Below, in pieces: positions 49,986-62,193 of a stretch of 64,000 bases of DNA. Position numbers and translations under genes: made by a program. The stretch spans positions 25,659,978-25,723,977 of the forward strand of contig CM041535.1 of NCBI GenBank assembly GCA_023238725.1. Reading direction: 5' to 3'. Below the pieces are notes generated by a model, which had not been told where the DNA came from, did not search any database, and worked only from the letters and a program-made list of their open reading frames with translations. Numbering within the stretch: position 1 is the stretch's first letter; each line of letters begins with the position of its first letter. This stretch comes from Scortum barcoo. Taxonomy: Eukaryota; Chordata; Actinopteri; Centrarchiformes; Terapontidae.

Positions 49986-51706
49986 TACGCATGAGATGTA
50001 TCCTCCCCACTAACCACACAGCAACCACAGGGAGATAATAAAGAGAAGAGGCATGGACACCTTTCCTACTCAAGATACGAGAGCAAAAAGACAAGAAAAA
50101 AAAAAAACAGACATAGGGAGCTCGCCCCCCCTCCCCTTCCCCTCCCCTCCCCTTTCTGGATGTGGTTGGGTTATTGGCACCAGTTCAGCTTTTTGTTCTT
50201 AGTTTCCGCCCTTCTACCACCCTCTCCCCTCTCCTCTCTGCCTCTTACACTCCATGAAGCATTTCCAGGGAAAATATACTCACTGTCTGATATTCACACA
50301 AGCAAATATAAATAGATGGTAGGTACTCCCATGGCAGTCAGCACGGTGCGAAAGAAATCTTTATTCTCCCTGCCTTTCCAGACAGAAGTCAACCTCGGTC
50401 ACTCATACAACTTTACAGGTTTCCGCACGATAATTACATTTTGATATGTACGTTGCACTCATCTCTTTTGCATAGTTGTGCATTAACCTTTTATCACTGT
50501 AACTGTAAAATTCTATACACTTAAGTCTCTGCACGGCTGCGTTAATATCACAAAAAACATTGCTGTGTGTGGCAAATTGAATCTGATATTTCCCTGTCGT
50601 ACACGCACTGCCCTGCTCTTGTCGTGAGCTGTGTGAACAGGGACTGTCATCTCCCTGTGCTACTGCCGGCCTTCAGCAGGGGGCAGCGGTCAGGAAATCA
50701 GCACTTGCATGGACTCTGACCCTCCGAGGCAACCCACGAGTACGTGAGCTGTGACGCTTCGACCTTTTCCACACTGCCCTTCTTCTACAAGTCCCCTCTG
50801 ATCAAATTCAGATAAGGAGAAAGGCCCAGAACACAACACAGACCCACAGCGTGTTTAGTCCTCAACCCATCTGATGCGCTCCGCCTCTCTCGAGGCGCTC
50901 TGGGCCGCATTGAAGGGTTAAGGGTCGTACTCCACAGCTAGGTCAACAGCCATATCTAGGATGTCTTCCTCTGGGTGAGCACTGTAACAACATGATTGGT
51001 CTCAGTCAGTCACATGAAGGCTCTCCAACACCCGAATGCTGGCAGATATGGAGCCGCACATTCCTTTCCACTGGTGATGTAACCATCAGATAAGGTCAGA
51101 GCGCAGCGGAGGAGGTCATGGATAATATGTGACTAAGTGCTGCAATCACCCAACTGAAAGGCACTTTGCAAATGAGTCAGCATATATTTACTGACAAACA
51201 CGTGTGTGTGTGTGTGTGTGTGTGTGCGTGTGTGAATGTAGGTGTCACACTCATGCAGGCTGTTTTAAAAAGAGATCTATAAGAGATGTAAAAAGTTGTA
51301 CTTCTCTCTCCTCTAGCTTGATGTGAGGGGAGGTATGTGACAGCCCCTCCTGTCCTTTCCTCTCCTGCAGCTCGTTTTCCAGTGTTGAATAAACTGAAAC
51401 TCAAAGTGGAACTTCTCCCTAACACACACACACACACACACATCGGTGCACCCTGGCTGCACCATTATACTGGGAAAGAACACCCTAAACAGGCACACCC
51501 AAATCTCACAACCCGGCACACATATACGCACGTATACACCGGCAAACATATACACAAACCCCATGCACGCAAACACAGACACACACACAAACGCGCTGCC
51601 CTTCAAATAGTTTTTCGCAGCCTTTTATTTGGCTGCACGCCCGGTGGTTAGAGTGTTTCATTTTTCCCTGTGCATGGAACTGGGCAGCTGTCCAGACAGA
51701 CACACA

Positions 51707-51751
<45 letters not shown>

Positions 51752-54700
51752 TTACACTGAAAGAATGAGAGCAGGCAGAGAGGGAGGGAAGAAGAGGACC
51801 AGCAGAAAAACAAGAAGAGAGGTGCCTAGACCCGTTAACAACTAGTTCCCTCCGAAACCTTATGATTGATATGATCCTCTCTTTTTCCCTTTCCCGTCAC
51901 ACACACACACTCTCTCTCTCTCTCTCCTTGGCTTTGACACCACGCCGTCCCCCTCTGCCCCTGTGGCCTTGTGCACTCCCCCTCCTCCTCATCTCATCCC
52001 CCCTCTTCTTCTTCTTCTTTTCTCTTCTCTGGAGCTGACCATTCTACCCCTGTGGGAACTACCACCCCACCCCACCCCCCCATCCACATCCCCATCCCCA
52101 CCTCCCTCCTCCTCTCCAGCTCCATTCAGAGCGCTGCCTGCCTCACTGTGATCTGTGTTTCTGACAGCTCTGCACACACACACACACACACAGGGAGACA
52201 CACACATGGCTCCTCTGCAAACAAACACCATGAATACTAACACGGCTTTGTGTCCACAGCACTTAAAACGGGGTAGAAGGAGAGGGAGGGAGGGAGGAGG
52301 AGGAGGTGTGGGGGAGTTGCAGAGAAAAGGAGGGAAAAGCGATGGAGGAGAAAAGAGGCACTGTGTTGATCTTGTGGCCACACTCTCACAGACCCCCCCC
52401 ACTCCCTCCTCCTCCTCCTGACTAAACTCCCCCCACCACCACCTCCCTCCCCATCCCTGTTTCTCGTTCTCTCGTTCTTCCCACCAGTTCTCCCGGGAAT
52501 AAAGACTTCCATTCATGCGCCTGAGGAGACCCGCAGCAGGGGAGAGAAAAGAGGGAGGAGAAGGGGGAGGAAAAAAAGGAGGGGGTGTCAAGGTGGGACA
52601 GTTTGTGGATCACTGGGATCAGGCCCACTGCCTAAAACTGTGTGTGTGTGTGTGTGTGTGTGTCTGTTTTCACTCAGCGTTTGCTGCCTGAGCCAGCGCT
52701 TTACTATCTCCGATCTGGTGGCATCTGTGCCAGCCAAAGCATCTTCTGGGAAAGTTGGGTGGGAAAGTTTTTGGAAATTGGGCTCCATTCAAAACTTCCA
52801 GTCTTGGGCAAATGCTGCAATTCCAAAACTTTGTGTTCAGCCTACTGCCACAGTTAAGCAAAAAAAAAAAAAACGGGCTCGATTATTCGGTCCAAAAACT
52901 CTTTTCTACACACTGTTATGCATCCCCCCTGCTGGGCATGATCAACACACTCTACAGTACGTTGGTCCTTTAGATAACTGTAAAGCAGGAGCCAGATTTA
53001 ATGCACAGCAGTGGGTCCCAAGTAAAATGTTGCCTCCTACGTCCTCAGCAGTAATCCTACAGATTGGAGTGCTCCTAAAGATAGCAGCGAAACACCCGAG
53101 AGTCTCCTTGTCACACTCTCTTCAGACACGCTCAGATGTGGATGACTCAATCTGAACAAAAGCCTGTGATTGGCTGAACCGAAGCATGTTATTACGGCGC
53201 AATTGGTGGTTTTTCACCCGCTTCATAATGACAGACACATTTACATGCTACACAAAGTATACATCTAATCCCCGCTATTAGCATTAATGGTGTGTGTGTG
53301 TGAGTGTGCGGGCATATGTGCTCGTGAATAGCGCAAAGAACCACATTAGGAGAGTTTTTTTTGTAGCGATTATTACAGCGATTATGTAGCAATTGTTCCT
53401 TTCATGGACGTGGCCCAACCTCCAGTGACAGCAGTCAGCGCACATGCTCAGCACAAAGAAAATATACACAAGCATAGGGACTGGCCACACACACACACAC
53501 ACTCTTGCTCTATGTGAAAGCATAAGAAGAATTCTAACACAGGTTGGAGTGCTTCATGAATAGACAGGATGCTTTTTAATCAATGCATCTATCGGGGGAA
53601 GTAAATTACACACCCGTACATGCACGTGCACAACACGCAGCACAAAACCAAAGGAACGTGTTGTTCACCAAACTCTGCGCGCCATATGACCCAATCATAC
53701 CACTTCTGTTCAACAGGAAACAATTAACAGCCAATGAGCTGCTCTAAATCCTAAGGGATGACTTCCTGTGTGGAATGATGGGTAATTCAAGACAGAAGCT
53801 GCGCTGAGATTAAACACTTCCTCTCTGGCAAACAGCGACGTGTAACAGCGCGAGCCTTCCTCGCTGATTAGTTATTCAAAAATAGTGCACTCTAATGCAT
53901 CGTTCACTAGTTAGTGAGGCAGTGCGCAACAAGACATTACCACATTACCTGTATGTTTGTGCACACATTAGGGAGATAAGAGCCTCATTTACCATATGAT
54001 GCCCTATTATACTAAAATTTAAATGATACAAATGTTTTTTCATTTTCAAATTTAATAAAGAAAAGCAAATGCTAAGTCACATTGGATCAGGCTGCAGAAA
54101 TCAGTGGATTAGTCAACTGTCAGAAAAAGAAGTTAACTTTCTGTATTTCATAGGCTTTTTTCAGACAGTGTGCAGCAGAGAGCTGATGGGAAATGAGGGG
54201 AGATAGCGCTCACCGAGATGTGAGGATTCATGCTTTTATTATTTGTGTATAAATTGAAATACAATATCTTTGGATTGCTGCTTGGGCAAAAAACAAAATT
54301 TGAAGATGTGAATTGAGGAACCAGGCTTTCTATAGATGTGACTGGCATTTTTCTGACACTTATAGACCGAAGAATCAATTTTATAATCATCACATTAATC
54401 AAAAGATTCATCAGTAGTAACAATAAACATTATTTGCACTACAACTGGAGCAACAACAACAAAAAAAAAGCAAAAGCAAATAGTTTTCCAGCAAGTCATG
54501 CCTACTATGTCTTGAGGAATGACTCTAGAGTCTGCACTTCAAGTCTAAAGCTTGTAAAATAACACTTTCGTTGTTTAGTCTACATATTGCTGTAAATATC
54601 CCAAGTCCTCAGATGATCCCCTGCTTGCAAGAGAGAGTTAGAGAGCCACTGTAATGACATCCTCAGTGACAGGGAGAATGGGCAAAGTGAGACACAATAG

Positions 54701-54815
54701 TCTTAACCAATCAGACTGCCCGCCTCCCCTCAGGCCCCCTTGCACCAACAACAACACTCAAAGAACACTGCCACATAACACCTTTGTATGAGGCTGCACT
54801 CCACTCAAGCACGTT

Positions 54816-54846
<31 letters not shown>

Positions 54847-54996
54847 CAACACATAGCATCTTACACTTTCTCACTTACACTTTCTCAGACTGTCACAAAG
54901 GGAAGTGGAAGAAGCAGCGCACCACATCTAGAACTGCATCAGCGCAAACAAAACTATGCTCCAACCAGAGTGTGTGTATCCTGGTTAACAACCTGG

Positions 54997-55040
<44 letters not shown>

Positions 55041-55188
55041 CCTTCCAGGCCCAGGGCACATGACTGCAGCTGCCCCCTCGCTCTCTTGTCTAAACCGGCA
55101 CCCCTCCTTGTTGTAGGTGAGAGGTCACACGGAGTGGCATTCCTCTCAGGTCTGAGAGCGAGCGAGCTTTACACTGAGCAGAGGGGGC

Positions 55189-55219
<31 letters not shown>

Positions 55220-55911
55220 GGAGAGTGAGCAGGGCCGAAAACACAAGGGGGTAAAAAAGCAACAGAGCAGGGCAGGTAAAAGATGAGGAGCGCAGGGTAT
55301 TGGGGGAGTGTGTATGTGTGCGCATGTGAGCATATGTGTGTGTGTTTGTGTTTGTGCTGAAATGGACCGCTAAACAGAAGACCCTTGTGGCTCTTCCCTG
55401 CTTCATAAACACAGCTGTTTGTTTAGTCTGAGCCGCCCCAAGGGACGGACACGCAGACAGAAGGACAGACAGACACATTTATATCATTTATTCATGTCCG
55501 CGTCCATACTTAAGAGACAACGAGCATAAATAAACAGCAGAACTGCAGACGGATTATTTTACAAAGCCTGGTTCAAAGGCATGAAAAAGCAGCAGAGAAC
55601 TGGGCAGGGTGACACACAGAAACACACAATGTCTGAAAAGCCCCGGCTTAGAGGCTTTTTATTTTAATGAGTTGCATGATTGCATGTTTTCTGTGTGAAA
55701 ATGTTTTATGCCGCGTGTGTGTGTATGTGTCTGAATGAAGTTTTCATGCCAGCTAATTAAAAAAATGTTAACATGGTTTCAAATTATTGTTCTAAACATC
55801 AGTCATGCCATTAAAGCTGGTGAAATGATGAAAGCCTACAAAAAACAAAAAAAAAAAAAGAAAAATGGAAAAGCAATGTTAGACACCACCTCTCCACTGT
55901 CATCTATCTTG

Positions 55912-55946
<35 letters not shown>

Positions 55947-58428
55947 CTTCTGACAGGCGCGTCCCAGACAGCTGATGGGGCCATCAGATTTCACTGACAA
56001 ACACACTTACGCTTCAAGTGAGACACAGTGAAAGTCAATACTCTGCGCCTGCTTCTCCTTTCCTTTGACTCCCATCATCCCCCCTTTTTTTCCTCCCCTC
56101 CCCGAGCCGAACATTGCCATATATCCCCTGCCGGACCTCCTCTAAAAAAACCACGGAATACACTCCTCCTCATGTACACACACACACACGCGAAAGCGTG
56201 AGTACACACTGACTAACCACAGAGGCAGAGGCATGATGGAGCCACACTAACAGAGCGGCCACCGGGAACACATGATGCTGTGACTCAACATCATTCGCGA
56301 CCGCAGAGGACATCAAACATGGCCGCCCTCCAGATAATCCCACAGTTGTGTGAGTCACAGTCAACCGCTGTCCAAAAACCAAATTCAAGCCTGTATATGC
56401 TTTTTTTTATAGAGTCTACATTTATATTGATGTTGCCATATCAAAACCGTGACCACTTCTCCTTTCGGTTGTTTTATTTACATCTGATGGATGACTTTGT
56501 GTTTCTTTTTCTGTCTGTGTCATATAATTTTAAGAGTGACTACTTACTGGTGTGAAAATGACTATCAGCTGTAAAGTTTCCTGAAATTTTTATTGCTATT
56601 CTCAAGTGATAACATCTGACTTTTCAGCAAAAATGTTCGTCGCCAAAGTAAAATGCAGTCATGTTCATTGGTAGCTGCTCCCTGACTGAGCCATTGGCAT
56701 TTCTTTAAGTGCAAGTAGCTGCCTCAGGTCTTCATTAAAATGTAACTTGAGCTAGACCGGCTATTATAGTCTGCCTGCATCTGCCTGAAGAGGAACAGCA
56801 ACCTACTGGGACTGGACACAATGGTGAATGAATGGGGCTTGACCTTTGGGACAGATTGAGAAGATGGTATGTGTGTGTCTGATTGAGAGATTAGCTACAG
56901 TTCCAACCAAATGGTCAGCGCAAACACACACACACACACACACAGAGACACCAAATCCAGCCCTGAGGGTAAGAAAGCAAAGGCCAGACTCCAGTTGTCT
57001 CAACCCTGACCCGCTCGCACAAACAAACAATTCAGCACACACACACAGACACGGAGGCCCACACAACTGTGGAGTCCGGCTATCACCTCCACTTTTGAAT
57101 GTCCGGGGGGGGGGGTCAAAGTTCATCTCTTCTTCTACCAGCCTCCAGCGTTCTTTTGTGTGTCTGGGTGTGTGCATGAGTGGGTGTGTGTGTGTGTGTG
57201 TATGTGTGTGTGCTCACTAGGAGTGACCTTGCAGAGTCATTCATTGTGGATACACTGCAGCACCAGCACTACTGCAGAGCTGATTAGGGAGCAATCTTGC
57301 TTAGTGTAATGTAGAGTGTGTGTGTGTGTGTGTGTTTGGTGGGAGGAAGACAGATGAACAGATTGTGTTTTGTCTGGACTTTCTTCAGGTTTGAGAGATA
57401 CTCAAGAGCGGATCAGAGGTTAGATGCGAGGAGATGTGTGTGTGTGTGTTTGTGGTTGTCGGTGTGTGTTTCAAGTGTGTACAGGGTGTGTGTATGGGGG
57501 TCAGACACAGATGGACAGCTGGTGTTTCAGCGGTGCTAAATCACTCACCCCTCCCCAGCATGCAGGCACACATGCACACCCACACCCACACACACACACA
57601 ACACACACGTACACATGTCCCATCCCCCATCGACCACAGGGAAACGCCCCTTAAAGCATTCCCAGCTCTTACTCTCAAAGACTGCTCACTGAGGACACAC
57701 ACACACACACACACACAACATAAGAATAAGGGCCTGGTTATTTTCACCACACTGACAGACACAGAAAAAAGCCAAATATGACAGTTTTCGTCAGGCCCTA
57801 TTAGAGGTGATCATTTCATGTTCCTACACTTTCATAAATCAGTCAAGGATTGCTCTCTGTGGGTAAGCACAACGCCTCACACACACACACACACACGCTC
57901 CTATTTTATGAGCTCATCAAGTCCCTCAGGTCACCAACTGCCATCTCTCAGCCAGGGATAAAAAAGCTCACATCAAAAGGCTAACCATTTCACACACATG
58001 CATGTGCACGCATGCACACACACTTGGCGTGGCAACTGTGGCAGCATTAATTTCCTTGTGAATGCACTTGACTAACACATAATAATCCCAAACACTACTG
58101 GGAGACCACCAAGCAGCAACACACACACACACAGCCAGGGGGACCACCAAGCAGAGGGGCTGTCAAGACAAGATAAGTGTGTGTCTAGCGTCGGGGTTTC
58201 GCGCACACCCTCTAATACACACAAGTGCACACAGGCACACATACAACAACAACAACACACAGCCTGGCCTAGACTCCTGGAAAAGCTCTGGCTTATCTCT
58301 CTCCACAGATAGTGAAATGGATTAAGAGCCACATTTGGCACGTCCAGAGAACTGGACAGATAACCAGGAAAACACTCTCTCTAACTGCAATCACTGCTCA
58401 ACATGATTTGTATGCGTGTGTTCATCTA

Positions 58429-58459
<31 letters not shown>

Positions 58460-59917
58460 AAGAGGGTGGATGCATTTTAGCTTGCGTGTATGCTCCCCCA
58501 TGTGTAGGCATTGGACCGATAACTCTGTGTGTGTGTGCGAGCGTGTGTGCGTCTGGAGGAGTGATGCAGTGGTTGACCCAGGACCCAATCCGTTAGAACA
58601 CACACATTCATCTTCCAAACACACACAGCGTGCCCGGACAAAGAGCTGTGTGTGAAGGGGACGTTCAGCATGTGTGTGATGTCAGCTGGAGACAGAGAAG
58701 GGGAGCCCATCATATCCCCTTTACGTGTGCGTGTGGGTCTGTCCCCTGACACACGGCGCCTCCTCATTGACCCCCCCCCTTCCCCAACCTCGGTTATAGA
58801 TGCCTGCTATGAAGATGACAGGAGGGTGAGGTCCGCTTTAAACCTGGAAAATTATATCTTTTTATCTCCTTTCTGCTCTTTTGTTCAGCACGGCTGTCTC
58901 TAATATCACTCATTCACTGCTCCCTTCATAACAGACAGATAGTTTGATGTAAATCTGTAAATTCAGATTTTGGACGCTTATGAATCATTTTTATTTTGTG
59001 TCATCACTCACAGATGAGGAATCACATGACTAATTTTTGCATCAGTAAAATGTGACATCGCCACGGACGCTTCTGTTTTCAATCCATTGTGGGAATCTTT
59101 GAGGGCACTTCATGCTGCACACATTTCAAACTGTCAGGGGGCGAATATGGTGCACTATGTCGTAAATAAGGAGTGATTTTGGACACAATCCCATATGTTT
59201 TTCTTACTAAGTAGGCACCAATTTCGCCTCGCCTCTGCTGTTGAATTAGTCAGTTATGCACATTTACATAACCCCTGATTTGCATCTTTTTAGTCTTTCT
59301 TCCAGTTTTTCCTCACTTGTGTCCTGTTACTGTTTGACGCTGGAACACGAACGGCTAGAAGTTTAATCTTATAAGACGTCGGAGAAGTTTTGACAGCAGT
59401 TTTTTCTGCCACTACAAAAGAAAAGAATGGCTAAAAAACACAATTTCCATGTCTTTCTTTGCACTGTTCTACATGTTTGCCTACTTATCTGTCTGTCTGT
59501 CTCTCCCCTTCTCTGTCTATTAGAGTCAAATCTCTGTCTTAATGGGCATCTATTGTATCCTGCCTCTCCCCCTCCTCTATTCATCACACTACCACACGCA
59601 CATACACACACTCCCTCTGAGGGGGCCCCTTAACCAGGCTCTCCATATGCCTGACCCCCACCTCCTCTCTCCTCCTCCTCTTTCCACCACCCCCTTCTCC
59701 TCTCCCCATCTCCTGCTCACACTCTGGCTTCTGCTCTGTTGCTGCTGCTGCTGCTGCCCCACGCTGCCATCTGCTACGAGACAACAGAGGGAGGAAGAGG
59801 GAGAAAAGAGTGGTGAAAAAAGAGAGCGAGTGAAAAGAGGGAAGACATCGGGGGAAGAAAAGACTGAGGGGAAAAAGCAGAGAAAGAGGGACAGATAAAA
59901 GATAAAGAGAGACAGAC

Positions 59918-59953
<36 letters not shown>

Positions 59954-60084
59954 TGTGGACACAATACAGCAGAGAGGCTGTCCATCTGCTCCCCCTCTCG
60001 CCTCCCCTCCCCTCCTGACACACAGCCTCACACACACCACAAAGAGAGATTTAGCCTCAACACATTTTACACACACACACACAC

Positions 60085-60115
<31 letters not shown>

Positions 60116-62154
60116 TAGAGGAGAGAGTGAGAGAGAGACAGAGAGACAGAAAGCAGCCCAGCCTCTCTCTTTAACCCGTTCCTCTCCAGTGAGCCTGCCT
60201 GTATTACACCCTTGGGGTGGCAGGTGATGGGTGGATGGAGGGAAAGGATGTAGAGGGGAGTGGGGGGGGTAGAGGGGGACGGGGGATGGTGTGTGTGTGT
60301 GTGTGTGTGTATTCTCAGCTCCTATGTGAGTGTGTGTGTGTGTGTGTGGGGGGGGGGGTGATTGAGGGGATGAAGGGTTGAAACTGATCTGAATCAACAC
60401 CACCACATCCTCCACTCGCCCTCCCCTCCCTTTCCCAAAAACCTCAAATCTCAATAGAGGCCAGCTTGCTACCCCTGTCACTATGACAACCTCTGTCAAT
60501 CATACTGCAGCAGCGGGCTTCCAAATGGGGACCAATGGCGCTGGATTATGGCTGCCCAAACATCAGACTGCAGGGCTCGGCTCTCCCTCGGCTCGCTCGT
60601 GGATAAAAACACAGAACAATTTCAGCGGTAATCACGTCTTTTCATATGTTATTTACAGAAAGTTGACAGCGGGTCAGACGTACTCATTGTCTACTCTGTG
60701 GCGAGAATTCACATCGTGCAGACAACTCGCTGAAATTGCGGCTTCGGATGACGTTGAAATATGCCAGTGACAAAGCAGCACCCACATGTTTTCTTTCCAC
60801 TGTGGTTGAGATTTTCACATTTGAATCACTACTCAGACTTTGAGCACAAGGTGTCAGGTTGGACTGGATGATTTCAGTTTCGGTGTTCCAGTTGCTTAAA
60901 AAACCCAAAAGACGAACATGTAGAGCAGCAGGTCCCACTGTTTTTGGCTTACGAAGCAATGAATACTTACACCTCCTTGTTACCAGTTACCAAAAACCAA
61001 AAGCTGTTTTTTCTTGTTTTATTTGATCAATTTTCAGAGTCTCTAAGAACTAAAATGAACCTGTACATTATGAGGAAGAAATACCTGCTTTCCTTTGTTG
61101 CTTATCATCTTATGACCGCTTAAAATTGATCTTTCAGCAGCTTCTTTTGGGTTCAGACCCCAAGATGTATGTACCATATATCCGTATACAGCTGGCTCTG
61201 TGAGACTACAGGTAGTCTAAGTGAGAGGATGAGCCTCATGCAGCCTCTAATTGGCTAACTACTGTATTTCCTTTCATTACCCGATTTTAGAGACCTCATC
61301 TCTTTGGGAAAATTAGATTATCTCTGTAAAGGGTTGTTTTTCTGCGACTGGATAGCTGTGTGCAAATTTCCCTCAATAACAGATCCTTGATGATGCTGAT
61401 TGGTTGCTGAAATTCGAACAGCCCTCAGTTTTTTGTTTTTTATATGGGTTACACCGAATGCAGGGCCAACACAAACACAGAGCGAGAGATATATCTGACC
61501 ACGCAGGACTAGTCACTGGTAAAAATAACAGCCATGCAGCTCTATTGCTTCATGAGCCCCTTTGAATTTAAAGTTAAAACCACGAGACTGAAGCACAACG
61601 GAACAAAAAACACGGCCCGGCATCATGTTGACAACATGACGCCTTCGCTCCTGCTGGGCCTGTCGAGCTCCGTGACATCGAGATGGCTGTCAGGTTTGGA
61701 CACACACACACACCATGGTGTAGGTCAACAGGCACGGCAAACACTAGATTCCCCAAAGGACCTGTACATACACAGTGTCACACACAACAAACACCAGTGT
61801 GGTGTGTAAAAGGTGTGATGAAGAGGAGGTGTTGGGGGTGGGTGGGGGAGTGAAGGGGCGTAACCCACAGGACCTGATTGTATTAAAGGAGAGAAGAGGA
61901 GAGGACAGGAGGAGGAGGAGAGGAGAGGAGAGAAGGGGAGACAGGAAAGGTCTCTGTGTATATGACCACAAATGGAGAGAGCAGACACCAGCTGTCACTT
62001 GCTTATGTCAGCCCTATTCTCAGCTCCTATGTGAGTGTGTGTGTGTGTTGTGTGCTTGTGTGTGTGTGTGTCACTGTGTGATCTCAGCTAGCCATGACTG
62101 GTTTCAATTACGCAGCAAACTTTGACCCTGTGTAACCAAGCAGGGAAACGAGCT

Positions 62155-62193
<39 letters not shown>

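Noticed and set aside
52640..53155. A plus-strand 171-codon frame containing SDLVASVPAK, resembling the missing SETBP1 exon words
   Set aside because: It is on the wrong strand for setbp1 and contains a TG-array-coded Cys/Val start; the similarity is only a few residues.
59368..60499. Long minus-strand frames rich in Ser-Leu or Leu-Ser
   Set aside because: They are translations of GA/CT and CA/TG arrays, open only because the repeats lack stops.
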